Shown here one piece after another: positions 1-5,493 of a DNA stretch of 7,404 nucleotides; the first letter of the stretch is position 1, and every line of letters begins with the position of its first letter. The stretch spans positions 1 through 7,404 of the forward strand of contig CAJUMT010000173.1 in the NCBI GenBank assembly GCA_910587495.1, given 5' to 3'. The DNA comes from an uncultured Lachnospiraceae bacterium (lineage in GTDB: Bacteria; Bacillota_A; Clostridia; Lachnospirales; Lachnospiraceae). The translations under genes and the position numbers were made by a program. The notes below the pieces were generated by a model. That model was given only the letters and a program-made list of their open reading frames with translations, had not been told where the DNA came from and made no database searches.

Positions 1-1
1 T

Positions 2-49
2 TACGGAATAGGGGAAGCAATACAGAAAGCAATGGAGAAGAACGCCTGA
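2..49 (+). CDS. C-terminal end of an unidentified upstream gene (5' end outside window)
   Basis: The second frame reads YGIGEAIQKAMEKNA and then a TGA stop. Only these 15 residues are visible, ending in an amphipathic helix-like tail, so no family can be named. It is called a gene end because its TGA sits inside the ascending arm of a well-formed intrinsic terminator, a common arrangement at the 3' end of a transcription unit. It would be the gene immediately before the recombinase, in the same direction. The alternative is that this is untranslated leader of the recombinase, because the recombinase frame is also open back to base 1. Confidence 0.45.
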   Translation, partial: YGIGEAIQKAMEKNA

Positions 50-67
50 GAAATCGGGCGTTTCTTT
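43..67 (+). terminator. Intrinsic terminator between the upstream gene and the recombinase
   Basis: The arms CGCCTGA (43-49) and TCGGGCG (54-60) pair over 7 base pairs with one G-U wobble, closed by a GAAA tetraloop (50-53, GNRA type). They are followed directly by TTTCTTT (61-67). The TGA of the upstream frame lies within the left arm. It ends 14 bases before the recombinase start codon and just ahead of its ribosome binding site, so it probably limits read-through into the recombinase and may help keep its expression low. Confidence 0.65.
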
Positions 68-69
68 AT

Positions 70-77
70 GGAGGTGG
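70..77 (+). promoter_or_regulatory. Ribosome binding site of the recombinase
   Basis: GGAGGTGG lies 7 bases (counted from GGAGG) before the ATG at 82. It decides the start, because the recombinase frame has no stop back to the edge of the window and could otherwise be extended. The bases before it are explained by the terminator hairpin. Confidence 0.8.
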
Positions 78-81
78 TACT

Positions 82-1803
82 ATGGCTTATGCCAAGCTAA
101 AGCAAACAAATCCGAGGGTGGCTATCTACGTCCGGGTGTCTACCCTTCACCAGGTAGACAAGGACTCGCTTCCAATGCAGAAGCAGGACCTGCTGGCATA
201 CGCAAAACTCATGCTCGGTACTGAGGACTGCGTTATCTTCGAGGATGCCGGGTACTCCGGCAAGAACACTGACCGTCCGAAGTTCCAGGAAATGATGTCG
301 CAAATCCGGGCAGGCGGCTTCACTCACCTCCTGGTATGGAAGATTGACCGTATCTCCAGGAACCTTCTGGACTTCGCAACCATGTATAACGAACTGAAGG
401 ACCTGGGCGTGATATTCGTCAGCAAAAACGAGCAGTTTGACACATCTACCGCTATGGGCGAGGCAATGCTCAAAATCATCCTGGTCTTTGCGGAGCTGGA
501 GCGGAACATGACTTCCGAGCGTGTGACAGCCACCATGATTTCCAGGGCAAATAACGGTCAGTGGAACGGCGGCAGGATACCTTACGGTTACGACTATGAC
601 TACGATACCCACGACTTCACTCCGAGCGAAACGGAAGCGCCTATCGTTCAGCTGATCCATGACCTTTACGAGAAGGAGCGCTCCCTGGTCCGGGAGTCTC
701 GCATACTGAACTCCAAAGGATACCGCACAAGAGCCGGCAATGAATGGAACCCGGTCTCCCTCCATATCATCCTTCACAATATCTTCTACTGTGGAGACTA
801 TCGGTACAATGTGCTGAAGGAAGGCGACCGGCAGAAAGTCAAGGACGAGTCCGAATGGATAACGATTGAGGAACACCATCCACCTATCATCACCAGGGAG
901 CAAAAGCAGCGTGTCATCACCATGCTGGATGCCAACTCCCGGATAAACAAGAAGAAGAACAACTACAAATCCGGAAAGTACACTCACATATTCTCCGGGC
1001 TGTGTTTCTGCGGAAATTGCGGCTGTCCTATGGGTGCTGCCCCGGCTTCCCTCCGGGCGGACGGCTGGCGGTACTCGAAATACTCATGCCCTACTCGGCG
1101 GAAGAACGCATACACTTGTACCGGCAAGTCAACATCTGATCCTGTCGTTGGGGAGTTTGCCATGAACTACATACTCAATATGCTGAACGCACAGAAGAAC
1201 TTCGAGAATATTTCCTCTCCGGATGACCTGCAAGCTGTCCTGCTGACCGGGAACACCTTTTCATACATCGACAGCATAGAGCCGGATGGAGTGCTTGATT
1301 TATACGATATTCTGACTTCGGGGAAGGTCCAGGGAGCGGTATTCGGCAAGGGGGCGAGCATCAAACCAAAGGATGCTGAAGACAGCGAAATCGCCTCTCT
1401 GAGAGCCGAAAAGCAGAAGACGGAACGTGCATTAGACAGACTCCGCAACCTCTACCTTTATTCTGAGGATGCCATGTCTGAGAAGGAATACATCATCCAG
1501 CGGACAACCCTTACCGAAAAACTGGATGAAATCAATGACGAGATCGGCATGATGCAGTCGGACGAATGGCAGCAATCAGTGACAGACGAAATGTTCATCG
1601 CCAAGGCGAGCGAGTTCATCATCAGCCAGAAGCTGACCGACCGGAACTATATCAACTACAAACGGCTGGCTCAGTCCGTAGATGCCGAAGTCCTACGAAA
1701 CTTCCTCACCAGCATAATCGACAGCATTATCGTGACGGACGGTATGGTGCAGCGTATCACTTTCAAAAACGGACTGTCTCATTCTTTCATCTTCAAGCAG
1801 TAG
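82..1803 (+). CDS. Large serine recombinase (site-specific integrase/excisionase of a mobile element)
   Basis: This enzyme catalyses integration and excision of its element by making staggered double-strand breaks through a 5'-phosphoserine link. At 573 residues it has the full domain set. The N-terminal resolvase domain (about 12-155) has YVRVST with catalytic Ser20 and Arg18, and KIDRISR (87-93) supplying Asp89, Arg90 and Arg93. The long helix begins near ELERNMTSERV (138-148). A recombinase domain (about 165-285) starts at IPYGY. The zinc ribbon (about 303-350) has likely ligands Cys310, Cys313, Cys336 and Cys346. A charged coiled-coil stretch (about 432-492) follows, of the kind that controls synapsis direction in this family, then a C-terminal helical tail. 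No key residue is missing and there is no frameshift, so it is probably active. Start ATG has a strong ribosome binding site. It faces a two-gene operon across a shared terminator. The exact subgroup and target site are not recognisable by eye. Confidence 0.95.
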   Translation: MAYAKLKQTNPRVAIYVRVSTLHQVDKDSLPMQKQDLLAYAKLMLGTEDCVIFEDAGYSGKNTDRPKFQEMMSQIRAGGFTHLLVWKIDRISRNLLDFATMYNELKDLGVIFVSKNEQFDTSTAMGEAMLKIILVFAELERNMTSERVTATMISRANNGQWNGGRIPYGYDYDYDTHDFTPSETEAPIVQLIHDLYEKERSLVRESRILNSKGYRTRAGNEWNPVSLHIILHNIFYCGDYRYNVLKEGDRQKVKDESEWITIEEHHPPIITREQKQRVITMLDANSRINKKKNNYKSGKYTHIFSGLCFCGNCGCPMGAAPASLRADGWRYSKYSCPTRRKNAYTCTGKSTSDPVVGEFAMNYILNMLNAQKNFENISSPDDLQAVLLTGNTFSYIDSIEPDGVLDLYDILTSGKVQGAVFGKGASIKPKDAEDSEIASLRAEKQKTERALDRLRNLYLYSEDAMSEKEYIIQRTTLTEKLDEINDEIGMMQSDEWQQSVTDEMFIAKASEFIISQKLTDRNYINYKRLAQSVDAEVLRNFLTSIIDSIIVTDGMVQRITFKNGLSHSFIFKQ

Positions 1804-1857
1804 TGAGACAAAAACACCCAGGAGACCGCATATCTCCTGGGTTTCTTATCTGTCTCA
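1804..1857. terminator. Bidirectional intrinsic terminator between convergent genes
   Basis: A perfect 10-base-pair stem, ACCCAGGAGA (1816-1825) with TCTCCTGGGT (1833-1842), has a 7-base loop. On the plus strand it is followed by TTCTTAT, serving the recombinase that stops at 1803. On the minus strand it is followed by GTTTTTG, serving the small gene that ends at 1885. An outer pair, TGAGACA (1804-1810) and TGTCTCA (1851-1857), could extend the structure, separated from the core stem by 5 and 8 bases. Confidence 0.85.
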
Positions 1858-1884
1858 TTTTCGCATTTTTCTTGCAGATGGGAT

Positions 1885-2367
1885 TTATGCACTGGCAACG
1901 GCTTCTCTGATGGTGCTGACTGCGATGTCCTCTTTGAAGCGGCTGTCATCCTCATTCATCAGAAGGACGAACCGGATAACTGTATTCTCCAGTGCAGCAC
2001 CTTCAATTTCCTTGATCCGGGCTGTGCCATCTGCCACCTTGCTGATTGTCTTCTCTGCGAAACTGATAATCTCCTGCCTTCTTGCACCGCAAAGCTGCTC
2101 TGTCTTTGTTCTCAGCTTTCCGGATGACTTCTTCTCTGCTTTCTTCGGTTCAGCTTCGACCTTCAGCTCATACTCGCTGGCAGAAACAAATCTGTAATAT
2201 GTACCATACTGGTTTTTCGACTCTTTGAGGACTACCTTGCGGCAGCTGGTCTCTCCAACCTTCACATCGGCGATGACTTCCTTGCCATCCTGCTTTACTT
2301 CCAGAACCTTTTCAACCTTAACTTCCAGCTTCTTTTCGATTGTCTCAATCATTTTCTTGTTATCCAT
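1885..2367 (-). CDS. Hypothetical protein, 160 residues, lysine/glutamate-rich
   Basis: No family is recognised. The protein starts MDNKKM and has three visible parts: a highly charged N-terminal region (about 1-70) with alternating Lys/Glu and Val, then YGTYYRF (54-60) suggesting a small beta-containing fold; a Lys/Ser-rich linker (about 72-90); and a helical C-terminal region (about 91-160). It has no signal peptide or membrane segment, so it is probably cytoplasmic. The frame opens further upstream to an ATG at 2448, but the chosen ATG has AAAGGAGG 8 bases before it while the longer start lies inside the preceding gene. It is the second gene of a two-gene operon; its ribosome binding site overlaps the stop of the 76-residue gene, suggesting coupled translation. 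Lysine is AAG in 18 of 23 codons, like the recombinase and unlike queA. It is probably an accessory gene of the element. Confidence 0.75.
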   Translation of the reverse strand: MDNKKMIETIEKKLEVKVEKVLEVKQDGKEVIADVKVGETSCRKVVLKESKNQYGTYYRFVSASEYELKVEAEPKKAEKKSSGKLRTKTEQLCGARRQEIISFAEKTISKVADGTARIKEIEGAALENTVIRFVLLMNEDDSRFKEDIAVSTIREAVASA

Positions 2368-2375
2368 AATCTTTT

Positions 2376-2383
2376 CCTCCTTT
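2376..2383 (-). promoter_or_regulatory. Ribosome binding site of the 160-residue gene
   Basis: On the minus strand AAAGGAGG lies 8 bases before the ATG at 2367. It overlaps the TAA stop (2384-2382) of the preceding small gene, and it settles the start in favour of MDNKKM over the longer in-frame ATG at 2448. Confidence 0.8.
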
Positions 2384-2612
2384 ACTTTCCGAGCATATAC
2401 TCTAACATCTGTTTCTGTTCTGCCAACTTTTCGACTTCTGCTTTGCATCTTGCAATTTCCTCAATCTTTCCAGGAAGGAATGTCGTGATATGGTAGGCAT
2501 CATATGAAGCTGCGGACTCCTTAAATTCCTCAACTGCTTTATTAAGGCTTTCCAACTTCCATTCCATCCTTCTTTCGATGCTTCTGATTTCTTCTCTAAT
2601 CTTTTCTTCCAT
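2382..2612 (-). CDS. Hypothetical small protein, 76 residues, predicted helical hairpin
   Basis: No family is recognised. The sequence is strongly helix-forming and charged. A first helix (about 2-36, MEEKIREEIR onward) and a second (about 48-75, ending MLEYMLGK) flank a short Tyr/His/Thr-rich turn (about 37-47, DAYHITTFLPG). This suggests an antiparallel coiled coil or a partner-binding protein. There is no signal peptide, membrane span or clear DNA-binding motif. The start is supported by AGGAGG (2626-2621) 8 bases before the ATG. It is the first gene of the operon with the 160-residue gene, 14 bases apart, and is read from the TTGACA promoter about 45 bases upstream. Lysine codons are 6 AAG to 3 AAA. 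It could be a small regulator or an accessory partner of the next protein; neither can be shown here. Confidence 0.75.
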   Translation of the reverse strand: MEEKIREEIRSIERRMEWKLESLNKAVEEFKESAASYDAYHITTFLPGKIEEIARCKAEVEKLAEQKQMLEYMLGK

Positions 2613-2646
2613 GACCTCTACCTCCTGGTTATTTCCTTTGTTTTAT

Positions 2647-2658
2647 CGTACTCGTACT
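2647..2658. repeat. Tandem CGTACT repeat at the -10/start-site region (possible operator)
   Basis: CGTACT occurs twice head to tail (2647-2652, 2653-2658), each copy containing the palindrome GTAC. The pair overlaps the downstream half of the proposed -10 box and covers the expected transcription start (near 2649) of the two-gene operon. That position would suit a repressor, but the repeat is short and the operator role is inferred. Confidence 0.4.
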
Positions 2659-2683
2659 CTAACACTGCCACCTACGTTGTCAA
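2656..2683 (-). promoter_or_regulatory. Sigma-A type promoter of the two-gene operon, with extended -10
   Basis: On the minus strand a consensus -35 TTGACA (2683-2678) is followed, after 16 bases, by TAGAGT (2661-2656, 4 of 6 to TATAAT). TG sits one base upstream of the -10 (2664-2663), making an extended -10. The region just upstream (2684-2722) is rich in A and T runs and could act as an UP element. The start codon of the 76-residue gene lies about 43 bases downstream of the -10. Confidence 0.65.
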
Positions 2684-2693
2684 TGGTTTTACG

Positions 2694-2715
2694 GAAATTT
2701 TTTTCGGAAAATTTC
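2694..2715. repeat. AT-rich inverted repeat next to the queA terminator
   Basis: GAAATTTT (2694-2701) and AAAATTTC (2708-2715) form a perfect 8-base inverted repeat around TTTCGG. The left arm belongs to a partial direct repeat, CGGAAATTT (2692-2700) and CGGAAAATTT (2705-2714). It sits between the queA terminator T-run and the -35 box of the small operon. It may be only AT-rich spacer, a protein-binding site, or part of the recombinase attachment region. Confidence 0.4.
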
Positions 2716-2752
2716 AAAAAAATTACCCGGTAGGTAATCTCTACCTACCGGG
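2716..2752 (-). terminator. Intrinsic terminator of the pheT-cotH-queA operon
   Basis: A perfect 10-base-pair GC-rich stem, ACCTACCGGG (2743-2752) with CCCGGTAGGT (2726-2735) on the plus strand, has a 7-base loop. On the minus strand it is followed by TAATTTTTTT (2725-2716). It lies 41 bases after the queA stop codon and about 33 bases before the -35 box of the next minus-strand operon, so it insulates the two units. Confidence 0.85.
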
Positions 2753-2772
2753 CAACTCTGAACCCTCTACTT

Positions 2773-2792
2773 CACAAATGTAACATTTTGTG
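2773..2792. repeat. Imperfect palindrome directly after the queA stop codon
   Basis: CACAAATGTAACATTTTGTG has arms ACAAATGT and ACATTTTGT, complementary apart from one extra base, around a single central A. It abuts the queA TGA (2795-2793). It has no following T-run, so it is unlikely to be a terminator. Its symmetry would suit a dimeric DNA-binding protein or half of a recombinase attachment site, but this is not demonstrated. Confidence 0.4.
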
Positions 2793-3818
2793 TCAAATTA
2801 TAAGCATCGCGTCCCCAAAACTGAAAAATCGATACCGCTCTTTCACAGCTTCGGCATAGGCAGCCATAATCTTCTCCCGTCCTGCCAGGGCAGAGACGAG
2901 CATTAAAAGAGTAGATTCAGGCAAATGAAAGTTTGTGATCAGACAGTCGATCAGTTTAAACTGATATCCCGGATAGATAAAGATATCCGTCCAGCCGCTG
3001 CCTGCTTTTAAGACGCCGTCCGCACCGGTCGCCGATTCCAGTGTGCGGCAGCTGGTAGTGCCTACGGCAATAATCCTCCCGCCGTGTTTTTTCGTCTCGT
3101 TGATCAGTTTTGCCTGGTCTTCCTCCACTACATAATATTCCGAGTGCATATGATGTTCCAGAATGTTTTCCACCTTGACCGGGCGAAATGTCCCCAGTCC
3201 CACATGTAATGTTACATGCGCAATCTTCACGCCCTTTTTTCGTATATCGTCTAAAAGTTCCGGTGTAAAATGAAGTCCTGCCGTGGGCGCTGCGGCAGAT
3301 CCGTCATGCTTTGCGTAGACGGTCTGGTAGCGGTTCTTGTCTTCCAGCTGATGCGTGATATAAGGAGGAAGCGGCATCTGCCCTAACTGATCTAATATTT
3401 CCTCGAAAATGCCTTCATAGGAAAAACGGATCAGACGGTTGCCGTCTTCCACGACGTCCAGCACTTCCGCGCACAGAAGCCCGCCGCCGAAGCTGATCTT
3501 TGCGCCCGGCCTGGCTTTTTTGCCCGGCTTTACCAGCGTCTCCCATACATTATCTTCTTTTCGCTTCAGCAAAAGGACTTCTATTTTTCCGTCTGTTCCT
3601 ACTTTATTGCCGATCAGGCGCGCCGGAATCACTTTCGTGTCATTGACAACCAGGCAATCGCCGGGATGCAGATATTCCGTGATTTCTTTAAATATTCGAT
3701 GCTCTGTCTTCCCCGTCTTTTTATCCAGTAAAAGAAGTCTCGAAGACGCCCGATCCTGTAAAGGATCCTGCGCGATCAGTTCCTGAGGAAGTTCATAATA
3801 AAAATCATGTAAATTCAT
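2793..3818 (-). CDS. queA: S-adenosylmethionine:tRNA ribosyltransferase-isomerase QueA
   Basis: QueA transfers and isomerises the ribosyl part of S-adenosylmethionine onto 7-aminomethyl-7-deazaguanine at position 34 of tRNAs with GUN anticodons, giving epoxyqueuosine; it acts in the cytoplasm. At 341 residues it has the normal family length and is intact. Visible family blocks are LPQELIAQDPLQDRASSRLL (10-29), GDCLVVNDTKVIPARLIG (53-70), LVKPGKKARPG (95-105), MPLPPYI (148-154), YAKHDGSAAAPTAGLHFT (168-185), HVGLGTFRPV (205-214), GTTSCRTLES (253-262), ITNFHLPESTLLMLVSALAG (294-313) and the terminal FFSFGDAMLI (331-340). It is the last gene of the operon, 7 bases after the cotH-like stop, with only a weak ribosome binding site, so translation is probably coupled to the gene before it. 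Its usual partner tgt is not in this window. A terminator follows. Confidence 0.97.
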   Translation of the reverse strand: MNLHDFYYELPQELIAQDPLQDRASSRLLLLDKKTGKTEHRIFKEITEYLHPGDCLVVNDTKVIPARLIGNKVGTDGKIEVLLLKRKEDNVWETLVKPGKKARPGAKISFGGGLLCAEVLDVVEDGNRLIRFSYEGIFEEILDQLGQMPLPPYITHQLEDKNRYQTVYAKHDGSAAAPTAGLHFTPELLDDIRKKGVKIAHVTLHVGLGTFRPVKVENILEHHMHSEYYVVEEDQAKLINETKKHGGRIIAVGTTSCRTLESATGADGVLKAGSGWTDIFIYPGYQFKLIDCLITNFHLPESTLLMLVSALAGREKIMAAYAEAVKERYRFFSFGDAMLII

Positions 3819-3825
3819 AAATCCG

Positions 3826-5493
3826 TCACTCTATTCCAAACAGTGTTTTTAATTCTGCCCGCATCATCTGCGGACGTCTTTTTACAAACGCATAGATTAC
3901 TTCTATATTTTCCTCCACTGATTCCATGGAGAGGGAATAAGACTCGTCCTGCTTTTTCTTATACCTGATATTTTCCGAAAGCTCCCGGTCGCGCAGTGCT
4001 TTCAGCTTTCCTACCGCCGCACGCACTTTTCCTTCTGTAAAATACTCACGGATACAGTTTTCTATATACGCGGCAAATTTCTGCTGCATATCTGTCCGCC
4101 GCATCACAGCCGCAAAAAGTTCATTTCCGTCCATAGCTTCCTCTATGCTGCGCCATTCCTCTTCCGGCGTATTATAAAGATTGAATCCGGCTTCCATATC
4201 ATAATACAGATACCGCCACCTGCCGTCTTTTCTGCCGCTTTCATAAACGTCCCCCGGACTATAGTAGCGGTACAGTTTAATATTGTTTTGGGGCCAGTCC
4301 CAGTTGGCAATATAGGTCTCAATGGCAAAATACTGGAGCATATTTTCCACATCCACCAGCCGGGAAAATTCCTCAAATACCTCGTTATCCGTCAGATCCC
4401 GATCCGCATACGCTTTCAATCGGTCATAGTCTGCCCTGGCTCTTTGTTCCAATCTATCCGGCTCTTCTTCCTGTTCATCTTCTCTCTTTACATCTACCAC
4501 TTCATAGTATCCCGCGCCGGAAGTTCCATACGTTTCTTCCATATAGCGATCGTCGTATACTTCCTGTATCCATGCAAAGTTATAATACTCGCCGTTTAAA
4601 TATACAGCCGCAGGCGTTACGGATTTATGATCAACGCCATCAATTTGGCTGATAAGCGTCTGAAACAATTCCTCCCGAAATAAAGTCACCGACCGGTCTG
4701 TACCATGGTTTCTTACCACCAGCCGTTCATAAGACTGCTGCGCATGGCCGTCTTTTTTCACATTGTCGGCGAACAGAGGATAAGCAAAACTGCCTGTTCC
4801 ATACTCGTCCCTGGCATAAAGCTTTAAAGATTTCCGGTATGACTGTCTGCTGGCATGGCCAAACACTCGTATCCCCGCCAGCTGATCAATCACCCGTTTG
4901 CCGTCCGCCGTCAAGATCTCTATATGCGCTTCCCGCTCCCAGTCCCGGCCCTTCTGGGTGAAATTGGCAGGCTGTGTCAGAAGATCTGGGTCATAAGATT
5001 CGCTGGCCATATACGCATCCCGCACTTTTCCCTCTGTCAGTATCCCGTATTCATAATCATAGAGATTATAAGGATCGCTGGTAATACAAACGATATAGGT
5101 GCTGAATCGGTTTGCAAAAGCTTCCATTGTATCCGCATAAAAATAGGTACGCGTAAACAGTTCTCCCCATGTGCCTGCCGCCTCGTCGTAGGAACGGGCG
5201 CGTAAAACGCAGCTTTGCACGTCCTTTTCTGCTTCAAAGATCAGTTCATCCGTATAACGCGCGCTCTTTAAAGTAGGCAGACTTCCGTCTGTGGTGTAAT
5301 AGACAGGATCGCCGCTTCTTGTATACATAGATAGACACAGATCACCTGCACAAAAAGAATTTTCTGCAGATACCTGGACATCTTCAGCGCTTTTCAGCTT
5401 CTGGGCTTCTCTTTGGAAAAACGAAACCGCAACCATAAGCACAGCGGATGCCGCCAGAAGCGGCAGCACCCAGACAGACTTTTTCATATTCAT
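3826..5493 (-). CDS. CotH-family protein, membrane-anchored, with N-terminal chitobiase-like domain
   Basis: The family has an atypical protein-kinase fold; Bacillus CotH phosphorylates spore coat proteins. This 555-residue protein has a short positive N-terminus and hydrophobic segment (about 6-26) with no lipobox, so a signal anchor and extracytoplasmic domains are inferred. A chitobiase C-terminal-like domain (about 50-118) carries VYYTTDGSLPT (64-74). The CotH domain (about 130-540) contains GIRVFGHASRQSYRKSLKL (207-225), VVRNHGTDRS (259-268), NWDWPQNN (397-404) and RWRYLYYDMEAGF (425-437). The first of these holds the probable nucleotide-contacting lysine and the last two match the NWD and WDxD regions, with Asp399 and Asp432 as likely active-site acids. 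YDME replaces the more usual WDxD, so activity is not certain. The start overlaps the pheT stop by one base (TAATG), with GGAG 11 bases before. The substrate is unknown; outside sporulation, surface roles are possible. Confidence 0.85.
   Translation of the reverse strand: MNMKKSVWVLPLLAASAVLMVAVSFFQREAQKLKSAEDVQVSAENSFCAGDLCLSMYTRSGDPVYYTTDGSLPTLKSARYTDELIFEAEKDVQSCVLRARSYDEAAGTWGELFTRTYFYADTMEAFANRFSTYIVCITSDPYNLYDYEYGILTEGKVRDAYMASESYDPDLLTQPANFTQKGRDWEREAHIEILTADGKRVIDQLAGIRVFGHASRQSYRKSLKLYARDEYGTGSFAYPLFADNVKKDGHAQQSYERLVVRNHGTDRSVTLFREELFQTLISQIDGVDHKSVTPAAVYLNGEYYNFAWIQEVYDDRYMEETYGTSGAGYYEVVDVKREDEQEEEPDRLEQRARADYDRLKAYADRDLTDNEVFEEFSRLVDVENMLQYFAIETYIANWDWPQNNIKLYRYYSPGDVYESGRKDGRWRYLYYDMEAGFNLYNTPEEEWRSIEEAMDGNELFAAVMRRTDMQQKFAAYIENCIREYFTEGKVRAAVGKLKALRDRELSENIRYKKKQDESYSLSMESVEENIEVIYAFVKRRPQMMRAELKTLFGIE

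Larger units (their letters stand above)
1..2690. mobile_element. One end of a probable integrative element carrying a large serine recombinase (boundary approximate)
   Basis: The stretch holds a large serine recombinase, the tail of an upstream gene and a convergent pair of unrecognised small genes, and it abuts the end of a housekeeping operon (queA and upstream genes). Large serine recombinases are normally encoded next to one attachment site of the phage or conjugative/mobilisable element they move. Lysine codon use supports a shared origin: AAG is 28 of 39 in the recombinase and 24 of 32 in the two small genes, but 11 of 26 in queA (hand counts). The left end of the element lies outside the window. 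The right edge is only bracketed, between the promoter of the small operon (about 2683) and the queA stop codon (2793). No transfer, capsid or replication gene is visible, so phage, conjugative element or mobilisable transposon cannot be told apart. Confidence 0.55.

Noticed and set aside
1..81. Extension of the recombinase upstream of base 82 in the same frame
   Set aside because: The frame is open to the window edge, but there is no start codon in it before 82 and this stretch forms a terminator and a ribosome binding site. The resolvase domain begins normally about 12 residues after the ATG at 82.
97..987. Long open frame on the minus strand opposite the recombinase (296 codons)
   Set aside because: It lies wholly within the recombinase gene, resembles no known family, and the plus-strand frame has clear catalytic motifs and a strong ribosome binding site. 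It is a shadow frame.
1885..2448. Longer version of the 160-residue gene starting at the ATG ending at 2448
   Set aside because: The extra 27 residues overlap the 76-residue gene in another frame, and the internal ATG at 2367 has an ideally placed AAAGGAGG.
1910..2488. Plus-strand open frames opposite the two small minus-strand genes (1910-2197 and 2225-2488)
   Set aside because: They are Ser/Phe-rich translations typical of antisense to Lys/Glu-rich genes. The minus strand has matching promoter, ribosome binding sites and terminator.
2626..2792. CRISPR array, tRNA gene or riboswitch in the repeat-rich intergenic stretch
   Set aside because: There are no regularly spaced identical repeats, no cloverleaf with a TTCGA-like arm, and no preQ1-type aptamer pattern. 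The structures are better explained as a terminator, promoter and short inverted repeats.
4855..5205. Plus-strand open frame of 116 codons opposite the cotH-like gene
   Set aside because: It lies within a well-supported minus-strand gene, with no homology and no good ribosome binding site. The other short frames inside pheT, the cotH-like gene and queA are rejected for the same reason.
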